Part shown: in pieces, positions 1 through 5,651 of the stretch
Layout: the number at the start of each line of letters is the position of its first letter
Position numbering within the stretch: position 1 is the first letter of the stretch
NCBI GenBank assembly: GCA_023381945.1
Contig: JAMCQY010000211.1
Span: forward strand, 1 to 8,065
From: Deltaproteobacteria bacterium
GTDB lineage: Bacteria > Desulfobacterota > Desulfobaccia > Desulfobaccales > 0-14-0-80-60-11
Reading direction: 5' to 3'
Length of the DNA: 8,065 nucleotides
Notes under the pieces: generated by a model
What the model was told of the DNA's origin: nothing
Seen by the model: the letters and a program-made list of their open reading frames with translations, nothing else
Databases searched by the model: none
Translations under genes and position numbers: made by a program

Positions 1-173
1 GCAAAGACCATGGCCCGGAAAATTTGGCCATCTTGCGCCACCTGGCGACCAACATGCTTAAACGGGAAAACTCCCTAAAGGGGGGCATTCAAACCAAACG
101 CCTCAAGGCCGCCTGGGACCATGCTTATCTGCTCAAAGTTCTTACAACGTAATTTTTACATGCGATTGCCCTG
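1..173 (+). mobile_element. Right end of an ISAs1-family insertion sequence (partial)
   Basis: The segment holds the end of a transposase reading frame followed by 13 bases, 161-173, whose reverse complement is CAGGGCAATCGCA. ISAs1-type elements characteristically end in CAGGG, so I take 173 as the likely outer edge of the element. The left end lies outside the window, so neither the paired inverted repeat nor a target duplication (expected directly after 173) can be confirmed. The transposase identification is firmer than the exact boundary. Confidence 0.6.
3..152 (+). CDS. ISAs1-family transposase, C-terminal 49 residues (cut by window edge)
   Basis: The frame opens at base 3 and runs 49 codons to TAA at 150-152; the start is outside the window. 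The visible residues begin KDHGPENLAILRHLATNML, continue with KRENSLKGGIQTKRLKAAWD, and end in HAYLLKVLTT. This matches the C-terminus typical of ISAs1/H-repeat-associated DDE transposases: an 'NLaxLRrxAlNxLK' helix, a basic 'S.K.GI..KR..AxWD' stretch and a terminal 'YLLKVL'. Those enzymes move the element by cut-and-paste or copy chemistry using a DDE triad that would lie upstream of this fragment. Completeness of the rest of the gene cannot be judged. A candidate terminal repeat follows 8 bases after the stop, as expected for an IS that is nearly all coding sequence. Confidence 0.75.
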   Translation, partial: KDHGPENLAILRHLATNMLKRENSLKGGIQTKRLKAAWDHAYLLKVLTT

Positions 174-232
174 GGTTATCGCGCCCTTTTATCATTTGTC
201 GCCGGACGCCATCTATGGTAATTTATTTAGGA

Positions 233-252
233 TAAAATAGACGTGCAGGGAG
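233..252 (+). promoter_or_regulatory. Possible leuS -10 box and Shine-Dalgarno
   Basis: TAAAAT at 233-238 matches five of six -10 consensus bases. GGGAG at 248-252 is a Shine-Dalgarno five bases before ATG 258. No convincing -35 is found 16-18 bases upstream of the -10; a weaker TTGTCG lies at 196-201. The ribosome site is fairly secure and decides the start, but the promoter is tentative. All of it lies downstream of the IS edge at 173. Confidence 0.35.
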
Positions 253-257
253 TAATC

Positions 258-2741
258 ATGGCACCTCGTTACGAACCTCGCGCCCTCGAAGCCAAGTGGC
301 AGGAAATCTGGCAGGCGCAGCAGTTATATAATGCCGCTGAGGACCCCGCCCGCCCCAAGTATTACGTCCTGGAGATGTTCCCTTACCCTTCCGGCCGCAT
401 CCACATGGGGCACGTGCGCAACTATACCATCGGCGACGTGGTGGCCCGCTACAAACGCATGCGGGGTTTCAACGTCCTGCACCCCATGGGCTGGGACGCC
501 TTCGGCCTGCCGGCGGAAAACGCCGCCATGGCCCGGGGTCTGCACCCGGCCAAATGGACCTACGACAACATCGCCTACATGCGCGGCCAACTTCAGGCCC
601 TGGGCTACAGCTACGACTGGCGGCGGGAAATTGCTACCTGCGATCCCGATTATTACCGTTGGGAACAGCTGGTGTTTATCGAGATGTTCAAGCGGGGGCT
701 GGCTTATAAGAAGGAAGCCCCGGTCAACTGGTGCCCCAAGTGCGCCACAGTCCTGGCCAACGAGCAGGTCGAGGACGGCCTCTGCTGGCGCTGCGATACA
801 CCGGTGCACCTGAAGGAGCTGGACCAGTGGTTCTTTAAGATCACCGCTTACGCCGAGGAGCTTTTGGCCGACCTGGACCAGCTCGCTGACTGGCCCGAGC
901 GGGTGGTCACCATGCAGCGCAACTGGATCGGCAAATCAAAGGGGGCTGAGATTCTCTTTCCCCGGGAGGACGGCGAGCCCATCCGGGTGTTCACCACCCG
1001 GGCCGACACCCTGTTCGGCGCCACCTTCATGAGCCTGGCCCCGGAGCACCCGTTGGCCCTGGAGCTGGCCCGCGGCACGGCCCAGGAGGCCGAAGTGCGC
1101 CGCTTCGTGGAATACTGGTCGGCCCAGAACCGCACCCGAGGAGTCCTGGAAGAAATCACCAAGGAGGGAGTGTTCACCGGGCGCTACTGCAAAAACCCGG
1201 TCACCGGCTGGCAGATGCCCATTTACGTGGCCAACTTCGTCCTCATGGGCTACGGCACGGGCGCGGTGATGGCGGTGCCGGCTCACGACCAGCGGGATTT
1301 CGAGTGCGCGCAGAAATATGATTTACCCATCAAGGTGGTGATCCAACCTCCGCACGAGAACTTGCAGGCGGAAGCCCTGACTGCGGCCTATGAAGACGAT
1401 GGCATCCTGGTGAACTCCGGGGATTTCACCGGGATGACCAGCGACCAGGCCAAAGAGGCCGTCGCCAAGTATCTGGAAAGCAAGGGCCAGGGGAAGCCAG
1501 CCGTCAATTTCCGCCTGCGGGACTGGCTCATCTCCCGGCAGCGCTATTGGGGCGCGCCCATCCCCATCATCTATTGCGAAAAATGCGGGCTGGTGCCGGT
1601 GCCGGAAAAAGACCTGCCGGTGGTCCTGCCGCTGGACGTGCAGATTACCGGCGAGGGCGGCTCGCCCCTGACGCAATTGCCTAGCTTCTACGAGGTTGTC
1701 TGCCCCACCTGCGGAGGCCCGGCCCGCCGGGAAGTGGACACCATGGACACCTTCGTGGAGTCCTCCTGGTACTTCCTGCGTTACGCCTGCGCCGATTACC
1801 GCGCCGGCGTCCTGGACAAGGCCCGGGTCGATTATTGGGCCCCGGTGGACCAGTACATCGGCGGCATCGAACACGCCGTGCTCCACCTGCTGTACGCCCG
1901 CTTTTTCACCAAGGTTTTACGCGACCTGGGGCTGGTCAAAATCGACGAGCCCTTTCAGCGCCTGCTCACCCAGGGCATGGTGTTAAAAGACGGCGCCAAG
2001 ATGGCCAAGTCCAAGGGCAACGTGGTGGACCCGGAGTACCTTATTCAGGAATACGGCACCGATACCTCCCGGCTCTTCATGCTCTTCGCCGCCCCGCCGG
2101 AAAGGGACCTGGAATGGAGCGACCAGGGGGTGGCCGGCTCCAACCGTTTCCTGCACCGCCTCTGGAGCCTGGTACACTCGCTGTTGCCGGATTTGCAAGG
2201 AGTAGCCGCCTACGCCGGCGGCAGCGCCGGCCTCTCCCCGGAACTGCGGGAATTCCGCCGCAAGGTGCACCTGACCATCAAGAAGGTCACCGACGATATC
2301 GAAGACTCTTTCCACTTCAACACCGCCATCGCCGCGGTGATGGAGTTGGTCAACACCTTTTATCAGGCGGTGGAGAACCTGGGGCGGGACGCGGTCACCA
2401 AGGAGGTTTTCCGGGAAGCTATGGAGCACATTCTCTTGCTGCTCAACCCCATGGTGCCCCACCTGGCCGAAGAACTGTGGCAGGCTTTGGGAAACGACAA
2501 GTCGCTGCAACGCTGCTGCTGGCCGCAGGCCGAGGCCTCCGCCATGGAAGCGGCCACCTTCACCCTGGTAATCCAGGTCAACGGCAAGGTGAGAAGCCGT
2601 CTGACCGCGCCGGTTTCGGCCACGGATGAAGAAATTAAAGAGATGGCGCTGATGGATCAGGCCATCGAAAAATGGCTGCAGGGCAAGCCTCCCAAGCGGG
2701 TAGTGCTGGCCCGGCGCAAATTGATTAACATCGTCATTTGA
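258..2741 (+). CDS. leuS: Leucyl-tRNA synthetase
   Basis: This cytoplasmic class I synthetase charges tRNA-Leu with leucine (EC 6.1.1.4). The 827-residue product has the usual bacterial LeuRS layout. The HIGH motif appears as HMGH at residues 49-52. A zinc-knuckle module has CxxC pairs at 159/162 and 176/179. The CP1 editing domain shows the threonine-rich TTRADT at 246-251 and the VPAHD segment at 340-344, where D344 corresponds to the conserved editing aspartate. A second cysteine cluster (YCEKC...VCPTC) lies ahead of the catalytic core's return. The KMSKS loop reads KMAKS at 581-585, and an anticodon-binding and C-terminal domain ends the protein. A GTG at 243 in frame would add five residues, but ATG 258 has GGGAG five bases upstream and gives the typical start [14 protein letters not shown]. 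The gene leads leuS-lptE-holA, with lptE starting 10 bases after its stop. Confidence 0.97.
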   Translation: MAPRYEPRALEAKWQEIWQAQQLYNAAEDPARPKYYVLEMFPYPSGRIHMGHVRNYTIGDVVARYKRMRGFNVLHPMGWDAFGLPAENAAMARGLHPAKWTYDNIAYMRGQLQALGYSYDWRREIATCDPDYYRWEQLVFIEMFKRGLAYKKEAPVNWCPKCATVLANEQVEDGLCWRCDTPVHLKELDQWFFKITAYAEELLADLDQLADWPERVVTMQRNWIGKSKGAEILFPREDGEPIRVFTTRADTLFGATFMSLAPEHPLALELARGTAQEAEVRRFVEYWSAQNRTRGVLEEITKEGVFTGRYCKNPVTGWQMPIYVANFVLMGYGTGAVMAVPAHDQRDFECAQKYDLPIKVVIQPPHENLQAEALTAAYEDDGILVNSGDFTGMTSDQAKEAVAKYLESKGQGKPAVNFRLRDWLISRQRYWGAPIPIIYCEKCGLVPVPEKDLPVVLPLDVQITGEGGSPLTQLPSFYEVVCPTCGGPARREVDTMDTFVESSWYFLRYACADYRAGVLDKARVDYWAPVDQYIGGIEHAVLHLLYARFFTKVLRDLGLVKIDEPFQRLLTQGMVLKDGAKMAKSKGNVVDPEYLIQEYGTDTSRLFMLFAAPPERDLEWSDQGVAGSNRFLHRLWSLVHSLLPDLQGVAAYAGGSAGLSPELREFRRKVHLTIKKVTDDIEDSFHFNTAIAAVMELVNTFYQAVENLGRDAVTKEVFREAMEHILLLLNPMVPHLAEELWQALGNDKSLQRCCWPQAEASAMEAATFTLVIQVNGKVRSRLTAPVSATDEEIKEMALMDQAIEKWLQGKPPKRVVLARRKLINIVI

Positions 2742-2751
2742 AGGACCAGCC

Positions 2752-3264
2752 ATGAAGGCCCTGAGCCGACTGATCATCCTTGTTTTGCTGTTCCTGGTAG
2801 GCTGCGGCTATCACCCCATGGGCGCTGAACCCATCGGGGGGCCTACCAGATTAACTATGGCCGTTCCAGCTTTTGCCAATCGTTCCACCGAAGTCGGATT
2901 GGAGGCCGTCCTGTCCAACGCCTTGATCACTACCTTTGCCCAGACCAGGGCGGTCAAGGTGACCCCCTTTGAAGAGGGCGCCGACCTGGTCCTGGAAGGC
3001 AAAGTCCATTCCTTGGATAATACTTCGGTGGCTTACCAGGACGTCACCAATTCCACGGTGCGCCGGGTGACGCTGCGGGTAGAGCTGACCCTGAAGAAAC
3101 AGGAAAGCGGCAAAGTCCTCTGGAAGGATACCGAGATTTTTCAGGAAGATTACGTAGTCGATCCCAATTACCATGCCGGTGAAGCCACTAAATCCGAAGG
3201 CCTGCGCCGGGCCGCAGTCAAGATGGCCCGCAAGGTGAGGGATAAGGTGTTGATGGTTATTTAG
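2752..3264 (+). CDS. lptE: LPS-assembly outer-membrane lipoprotein LptE
   Basis: The 170-residue product is predicted to be the LptE lipoprotein that plugs the LptD barrel and helps deliver lipopolysaccharide to the outer leaflet. The N-terminus is a classic lipoprotein signal: a short basic start, a hydrophobic stretch from about residues 7 to 16, and a lipobox LVGC with the lipidated cysteine at residue 18. GYHP follows directly, as in most LptE proteins. The body contains typical features such as 'VPAFANRSTEVGLEA', a mixed-strand core and a C-terminal helix ending 'AAVKMARKVRDKVLMVI'. AAGGA at 2741-2745 lies six bases before the ATG and overlaps the leuS stop, so translation is probably coupled to leuS. 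The family is divergent in sequence, but length, lipobox, GYHP and the leuS-lptE-holA order agree. Confidence 0.9.
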   Translation: MKALSRLIILVLLFLVGCGYHPMGAEPIGGPTRLTMAVPAFANRSTEVGLEAVLSNALITTFAQTRAVKVTPFEEGADLVLEGKVHSLDNTSVAYQDVTNSTVRRVTLRVELTLKKQESGKVLWKDTEIFQEDYVVDPNYHAGEATKSEGLRRAAVKMARKVRDKVLMVI

Positions 3265-3277
3265 GAGGGAGCCGTAG

Positions 3278-3296
3278 GGCGGGCGTTTCGCCCGCC
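3278..3296. repeat. Perfect GC-rich palindrome in the lptE-holA gap
   Basis: GGCGGGCG at 3278-3285 and CGCCCGCC at 3289-3296 form a perfect 8-bp stem around a TTT loop. The flanking context (GTAGGGCGGGC...) resembles dispersed REP-like palindromes seen in many bacterial genomes. No T-tract follows on the plus strand, so an intrinsic terminator is unlikely. It may be a REP-like element or an mRNA-stability hairpin. Confidence 0.65.
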
Positions 3297-3314
3297 GATG
3301 ATAAATGATTCAAT

Positions 3315-3330
3315 GGTGGGCAATGCCACC
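3315..3330. repeat. Second small palindrome before holA
   Basis: GGTGG at 3315-3319 pairs with CCACC at 3326-3330 around a six-base loop GCAATG. This is close to the widespread GGTGGGC-ATT-GCCCACC dispersed palindrome, with one arm base lost. It sits 14 bases ahead of the holA ATG, in the region where a ribosome-binding site would normally be. Confidence 0.5.
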
Positions 3331-3344
3331 GACACCTAAACTGC

Positions 3345-4316
3345 ATGTCTCATCCGATATTAGAACGCCACCTCAAAAACAAAGCCCTCAAGCCCCTCTA
3401 TGTCTTTTATGGGGATGAGGAATTCCTCATGGACCGGGCCCTGGCGCGTCTGGAACAGGGCCTTACGGATCAGTGGGGCGAGGCTCCCGCCAAGGTCGTG
3501 CGGGAGTCCCATGAGATAGAGCTGCCGGAGTTCCTGACCGAATCCCGGGTGGCCTCGCTTTGGGGCCCGGGACAGCTCCTGGTGCTGCGCCGGTTGGTAC
3601 TCAACGCTGAGGCCTTCAAGGCCATCAGCGATTATCTGGCCCGCCCGGCCCCCCGCACCTGGGTGGTCCTGTTGGCCGAGGGCGCCAAGGCCAGGGATTT
3701 GGCGAAAAATCCTTCCTTTAGCCGATTGCAACGGGAAGAGGCCGCCTTAGGGTTTTTACATCTGAAGGAGGCGGAGCTTCTCCAGTGGCTGACCCAGGAG
3801 GCCCGGAGCCTGGAAAAGACCCTCAGCCTGGCCGCGGCCCAACGCCTGGTGGAGATCGTGGGGGACAACCTGGCGGAACTCAGCCAGGAGTTGGAAAAGC
3901 TGGCCCTTTACGCCGGGGAAGAAAAGACTCTGACCCCTAATCTGGTGAACCAGCTCGCCACCCATAGCCGCACCTACAATATTTTCGTCCTGGTGGAGGC
4001 CTTGGGAGAGCCCACCCCCACCAAGCGCCTAACGGCCCTGGGACAACTGCTGGACCTGGGCGAGCAGCCGCCCAAGATCCTGGTAATGCTGGCCCGGCAA
4101 TTGCGTCAGTTAATCAAATTCAAGGAAAACGACCCGGGGCTCAACCTGTCCCAATGGAACATGAGAAAATTGGCGCAGCAGGCCCCGCGCTTCTCGGTAG
4201 CGGCCCTGCGCGCCCACCTTTTCCTGCTGCACGAGATTGATTTGCGCTTAAAGACCAGCGCCGGCAACCCGCGGCTATGGCTGGAGTGGGCCTTGTTGAA
4301 GATGGGGTCGGGATGA
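3345..4316 (+). CDS. holA: DNA polymerase III delta subunit (clamp-loader wrench)
   Basis: The 323-residue product matches the delta subunit of the DNA polymerase III clamp loader, which opens the beta sliding clamp during loading onto primed DNA; E. coli HolA is 343 residues. The N-terminus carries the family hallmark 'LKPLYVFYGDEEFLMDRAL' near residues 15-34. It is followed by the Rossmann-like region with 'WVVLLAEGAKA...', the 'LVEIVGDNLAELSQELEKLALY' segment near the middle, 'YNIFVLVEAL' and the helical collar domain with 'KILVMLARQLRQLIKF'. It ends 'LRLKTSAGNPRLWLEWALLKM'. ATG 3345 is the first start after the in-frame stop at 3306-3308, so the start is forced. No recognisable Shine-Dalgarno precedes it. 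It is the third gene after leuS and lptE, with an 80-base gap containing two palindromes. Confidence 0.93.
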   Translation: MSHPILERHLKNKALKPLYVFYGDEEFLMDRALARLEQGLTDQWGEAPAKVVRESHEIELPEFLTESRVASLWGPGQLLVLRRLVLNAEAFKAISDYLARPAPRTWVVLLAEGAKARDLAKNPSFSRLQREEAALGFLHLKEAELLQWLTQEARSLEKTLSLAAAQRLVEIVGDNLAELSQELEKLALYAGEEKTLTPNLVNQLATHSRTYNIFVLVEALGEPTPTKRLTALGQLLDLGEQPPKILVMLARQLRQLIKFKENDPGLNLSQWNMRKLAQQAPRFSVAALRAHLFLLHEIDLRLKTSAGNPRLWLEWALLKMGSG

Positions 4317-4341
4317 ATAGAGTTTTTCAGAATATTTTTTT

Positions 4342-4376
4342 ATCACATTTATCCTACTTGACAGGATATGTGTGAT
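4342..4376 (+). promoter_or_regulatory. Inverted-repeat operator of the higBA promoter
   Basis: Arms of 13 bases, 4342-4354 (ATCACATTTATCC) and 4364-4376 (GGATATGTGTGAT), are inverted with 11 of 13 positions matching, separated by nine bases. The separating bases contain the -35 hexamer. A symmetric site over the -35 of a toxin-antitoxin promoter is what a dimeric HigA-type repressor would bind. Binding itself is inferred. Confidence 0.65.
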
Positions 4377-4386
4377 CATATATATT
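4358..4386 (+). promoter_or_regulatory. Near-consensus sigma-70 promoter for higBA
   Basis: TTGACA at 4358-4363 is a perfect -35. A 17-base spacer leads to TATATT at 4381-4386, five of six for -10. Initiation would be expected around 4391-4394, at or just past the A of the toxin ATG (4388), implying a leaderless or nearly leaderless transcript. The promoter lies in an AT-rich gap after holA, giving the pair its own transcription. Confidence 0.7.
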
Positions 4387-4387
4387 T

Positions 4388-4669
4388 ATGATTAAATCCT
4401 TTAAATGCAAAGAAACTGAGAGGCTTTTTAATCGGGAGCTTATTAGAAAAATTCCGCGTCCCCTTCAAAGGGCAGCGTTAAAGAAACTTTGGATGTTGGA
4501 TGCTGCCGAGAGCCCAGAAGATCTTAGGAGTCCTCCTGGGAACAGGCTGGAAGCCTTGAAGGGAAGTAGGCAAGGGCAACATAGCATAAGGATTAATGAG
4601 CAATTCCGAATATGCTTTGTCTGGCAGGACAAGGACGCATATGAGGTCGAAATAGTGGACTACCATTAA
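4388..4669 (+). CDS. higB: HigB-type toxin (RelE/ParE superfamily)
   Basis: The 93-residue product matches the HigB / 'plasmid maintenance system killer' family, ribosome-dependent or mRNA-cleaving toxins of the RelE superfamily. Visible family features are MIKSFKCKETERLF at the N-terminus, RAALKKLWMLDAAESPEDLR in the middle, PPGNRLEALKG near residues 49-59, SIRINEQFRICFVW near 66-79, and the terminal EVEIVDYH. The conserved basic residues (R53, the arginines in 'SIRIN..FRI') and the C-terminal histidine are intact, so it looks functional. The frame has a stop at 4373-4375 upstream and no other start, so ATG 4388 is forced. No Shine-Dalgarno precedes it, and the -10 box ends one base before it. 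The antitoxin follows 14 bases downstream, the toxin-first order typical of higBA. Codon use is more AT-rich than the neighbours. Confidence 0.9.
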   Translation: MIKSFKCKETERLFNRELIRKIPRPLQRAALKKLWMLDAAESPEDLRSPPGNRLEALKGSRQGQHSIRINEQFRICFVWQDKDAYEVEIVDYH

Positions 4670-4686
4670 AGAGGTTAATGTAAATG
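4668..4686 (+). promoter_or_regulatory. higA ribosome site with an AUG-UAA start-stop ahead of the start
   Basis: AAAGAGG at 4668-4674 overlaps the higB stop. Two in-frame ATG triplets follow: ATG 4678-4680, immediately followed by TAA 4681-4683, and then the usable ATG 4684-4686, nine bases from the Shine-Dalgarno. The open frame therefore begins at 4684. Confidence 0.7.
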
Positions 4687-5244
4687 TCTGCACAAAAATT
4701 GGCGCCGATTCATCCTGGAGAAATTTTACTCGAGGAATATCTCTTACCTTTGAAAATTAGCCAGAATAAGTTAGCCCGTTACCTGGGCGTGACAGCACAG
4801 AGGGTAAGCGAGATTATAAAAAAACATAGGTCAATAACGTTAGATACAGCCTTGCGTTTAGCCAAATTTTTTAAGACTACTCCACAATTTTGGCTTAACC
4901 TCCAAATGCATTATGATCTGGAAATGGCCAAAGATAATAAATTAATTGACCGGATTAATATGGAAGTAAGGGAGACCGAATTTGAAAAAGGAGGGAATAC
5001 AATGGGGTGTCATATCGATACAAGGACTGCTGCACAAGCAATAATCGGAAGGAAAGGAAGAAATGAGTTCAGCATACCAGAAGTGTTAGGAGAAATGCAG
5101 CGCCAGGGGACATTGAACCGGTATAGCGTCTCAACGGTAAGGACTCATATTACTTCCCGCTGCTGCGCCAACGCTCCTGATAATCATGCAGTGACCTATA
5201 ACTATTTTAGGCGTATCAGGCACGGAGTTTATGAAGTTATTTAA
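4684..5244 (+). CDS. higA: HigA-type antitoxin with an extra C-terminal domain
   Basis: Residues 1 to about 98 are a standard HigA antitoxin. They include the IHPGEILLEEYLLPL signature at 9-23, a helix-turn-helix (SQNKLARYLGVTAQRVSEII, residues 26-45) and the family-typical 'TPQFWLNLQMHYDLEMA'. Such proteins neutralise HigB and repress their own promoter as dimers. HigA of this kind is normally about 90-105 residues, but this frame continues to 186. Residues 107-186 form a distinct domain: 'EFSIPEVLGEMQ', 'YSVSTVRTHITSRCCANAPDNHAVTYNYF' and terminal 'RRIRHGVYEVI'. I recognise this as the small putative winged-helix domain seen in some restriction-associated and stand-alone proteins (DUF7669-like, from memory). 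AGGAGGG at 4989-4995, six bases before the in-frame ATG 5002, could start this part separately. The fusion is visible; any function of the added domain is inference. Confidence 0.87.
   Translation: MSAQKLAPIHPGEILLEEYLLPLKISQNKLARYLGVTAQRVSEIIKKHRSITLDTALRLAKFFKTTPQFWLNLQMHYDLEMAKDNKLIDRINMEVRETEFEKGGNTMGCHIDTRTAAQAIIGRKGRNEFSIPEVLGEMQRQGTLNRYSVSTVRTHITSRCCANAPDNHAVTYNYFRRIRHGVYEVI
4989..5004 (+). promoter_or_regulatory. Internal Shine-Dalgarno and ATG inside higA
   Basis: AGGAGGG at 4989-4995 with a six-base spacer to ATG 5002-5004 is the best ribosome-binding site in the toxin-antitoxin region. It lies exactly at the boundary between the HigA part and the C-terminal domain, and the ATG is in the HigA frame (codon 107). 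Initiation here would yield an 80-residue protein ending at 5244. Either the domain is also made alone, or a formerly separate gene has been joined to higA by loss of the HigA stop. Confidence 0.65.
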
Positions 5245-5263
5245 GTTTAGAGGTCAATGGACA

Positions 5264-5305
5264 AACACAGAGAGGCACAGAGAAATTCTCTGCGCCTTTT
5301 GTGTT
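5264..5305. repeat. Imperfect hairpin of CACAGAG type between convergent genes
   Basis: The left arm 5264-5284 (AACACAGAGAGGCACAGAG plus AA) is largely complementary to the right arm 5286-5305 (TTCTCTGCGCCTTTTGTGTT), with a few mismatches and one unpaired base. The sequence resembles the common 'cacagaggcacagagaa / ttctctgtgcctctgtg' dispersed repeat of many bacterial genomes. It lies between the convergent ends of higA and rpsT, with a T-rich run at 5315-5325 on the plus side, so it may act as a transcription end signal, though it is not a compact GC-rich terminator. Confidence 0.6.
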
Positions 5306-5324
5306 TCTATGATGATTTTTTATT

Positions 5325-5594
5325 TTAAGCGCCTTGCAGGGCCTTAACTTGCCGGGTAAGGCGGGAGATCTTCCGGGCGGCGGTGCGCCAATGGAGGGTG
5401 CCCTTGCCGGCCACCTTGGCGATGGTGGGTACGGCTTTCTGCAAGGCGGTCTCCGCGGCCTCCAGGTTCTTCTGGACCACCGCGGCGCGCACTTCGCGCA
5501 CGGCGCGTTTCACCCGGGTTTTGCGGCTCTGGTTGCGCAGCCGCCGCTTTTCATTCTGTCTGGCCCGCTTTAAGGCGGAAATATGTCTGGCCAA
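5325..5594 (-). CDS. rpsT: Small ribosomal subunit protein bS20
   Basis: The 89-residue, highly basic, alanine-rich product is bS20, which binds 16S rRNA early in 30S assembly. Family marks are the start 'ARHISALKRARQNEKRRLRNQSRKTRVK', the helical 'AVREVRAAV', and the late 'AGKGTLHWRTAARKISRLTRQVKAL'. Its length matches the family (about 85-90). The initiation codon is TTG at 5594-5592: GGAGG (5601-5605 on the plus strand) lies six bases upstream, no ATG is available in frame near it, and TTG gives the expected Met-Ala N-terminus. E. coli rpsT also uses UUG, where it is tied to autoregulation by S20. The gene is convergent with the toxin-antitoxin pair and follows pgsA on the same strand, with its own promoter in between. 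Confidence 0.96.
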   Translation of the reverse strand: MARHISALKRARQNEKRRLRNQSRKTRVKRAVREVRAAVVQKNLEAAETALQKAVPTIAKVAGKGTLHWRTAARKISRLTRQVKALQGA

Positions 5595-5622
5595 TGTCGT
5601 CCTCCGTAAATTCGCTCTATAA

Positions 5623-5651
5623 AATATCTATTCAAGAGTCATTTTTGTCAA
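5623..5651 (-). promoter_or_regulatory. rpsT promoter
   Basis: On the minus strand, TTGACA (plus 5646-5651) is followed by 17 bases and GATATT (plus 5623-5628), four of six for -10. Initiation near 5616 would leave a leader of about 20 bases carrying the GGAGG. The -35 lies within the last codons of pgsA, so rpsT can be transcribed independently of the upstream genes. Confidence 0.6.

Noticed and set aside
243..257. GTG start five codons upstream of the chosen leuS start
   Set aside because: GGGAG at 248-252 would lie inside the coding sequence and is well placed for ATG 258, which gives the usual LeuRS N-terminus.
324..809. Long minus-strand open frame inside leuS
   Set aside because: It lies opposite a gene with complete family motifs. 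GC-rich codon bias produces such antisense frames, and its product has no recognisable pattern. The same applies to the minus-strand frames at 1323-1886 and 1983-2777 and the plus-strand frame at 1835-2629.
1998..2012. KMAKS instead of KMSKS in leuS as a possible defect
   Set aside because: The second lysine and the surrounding loop are intact, and substitution at this position is tolerated in class I synthetases, so it is not evidence of an inactive enzyme.
3278..3330. Intrinsic terminator or start of a CRISPR-like array between lptE and holA
   Set aside because: There is no T-tract after the stem, and the two palindromes differ in sequence with no repeat-spacer periodicity.
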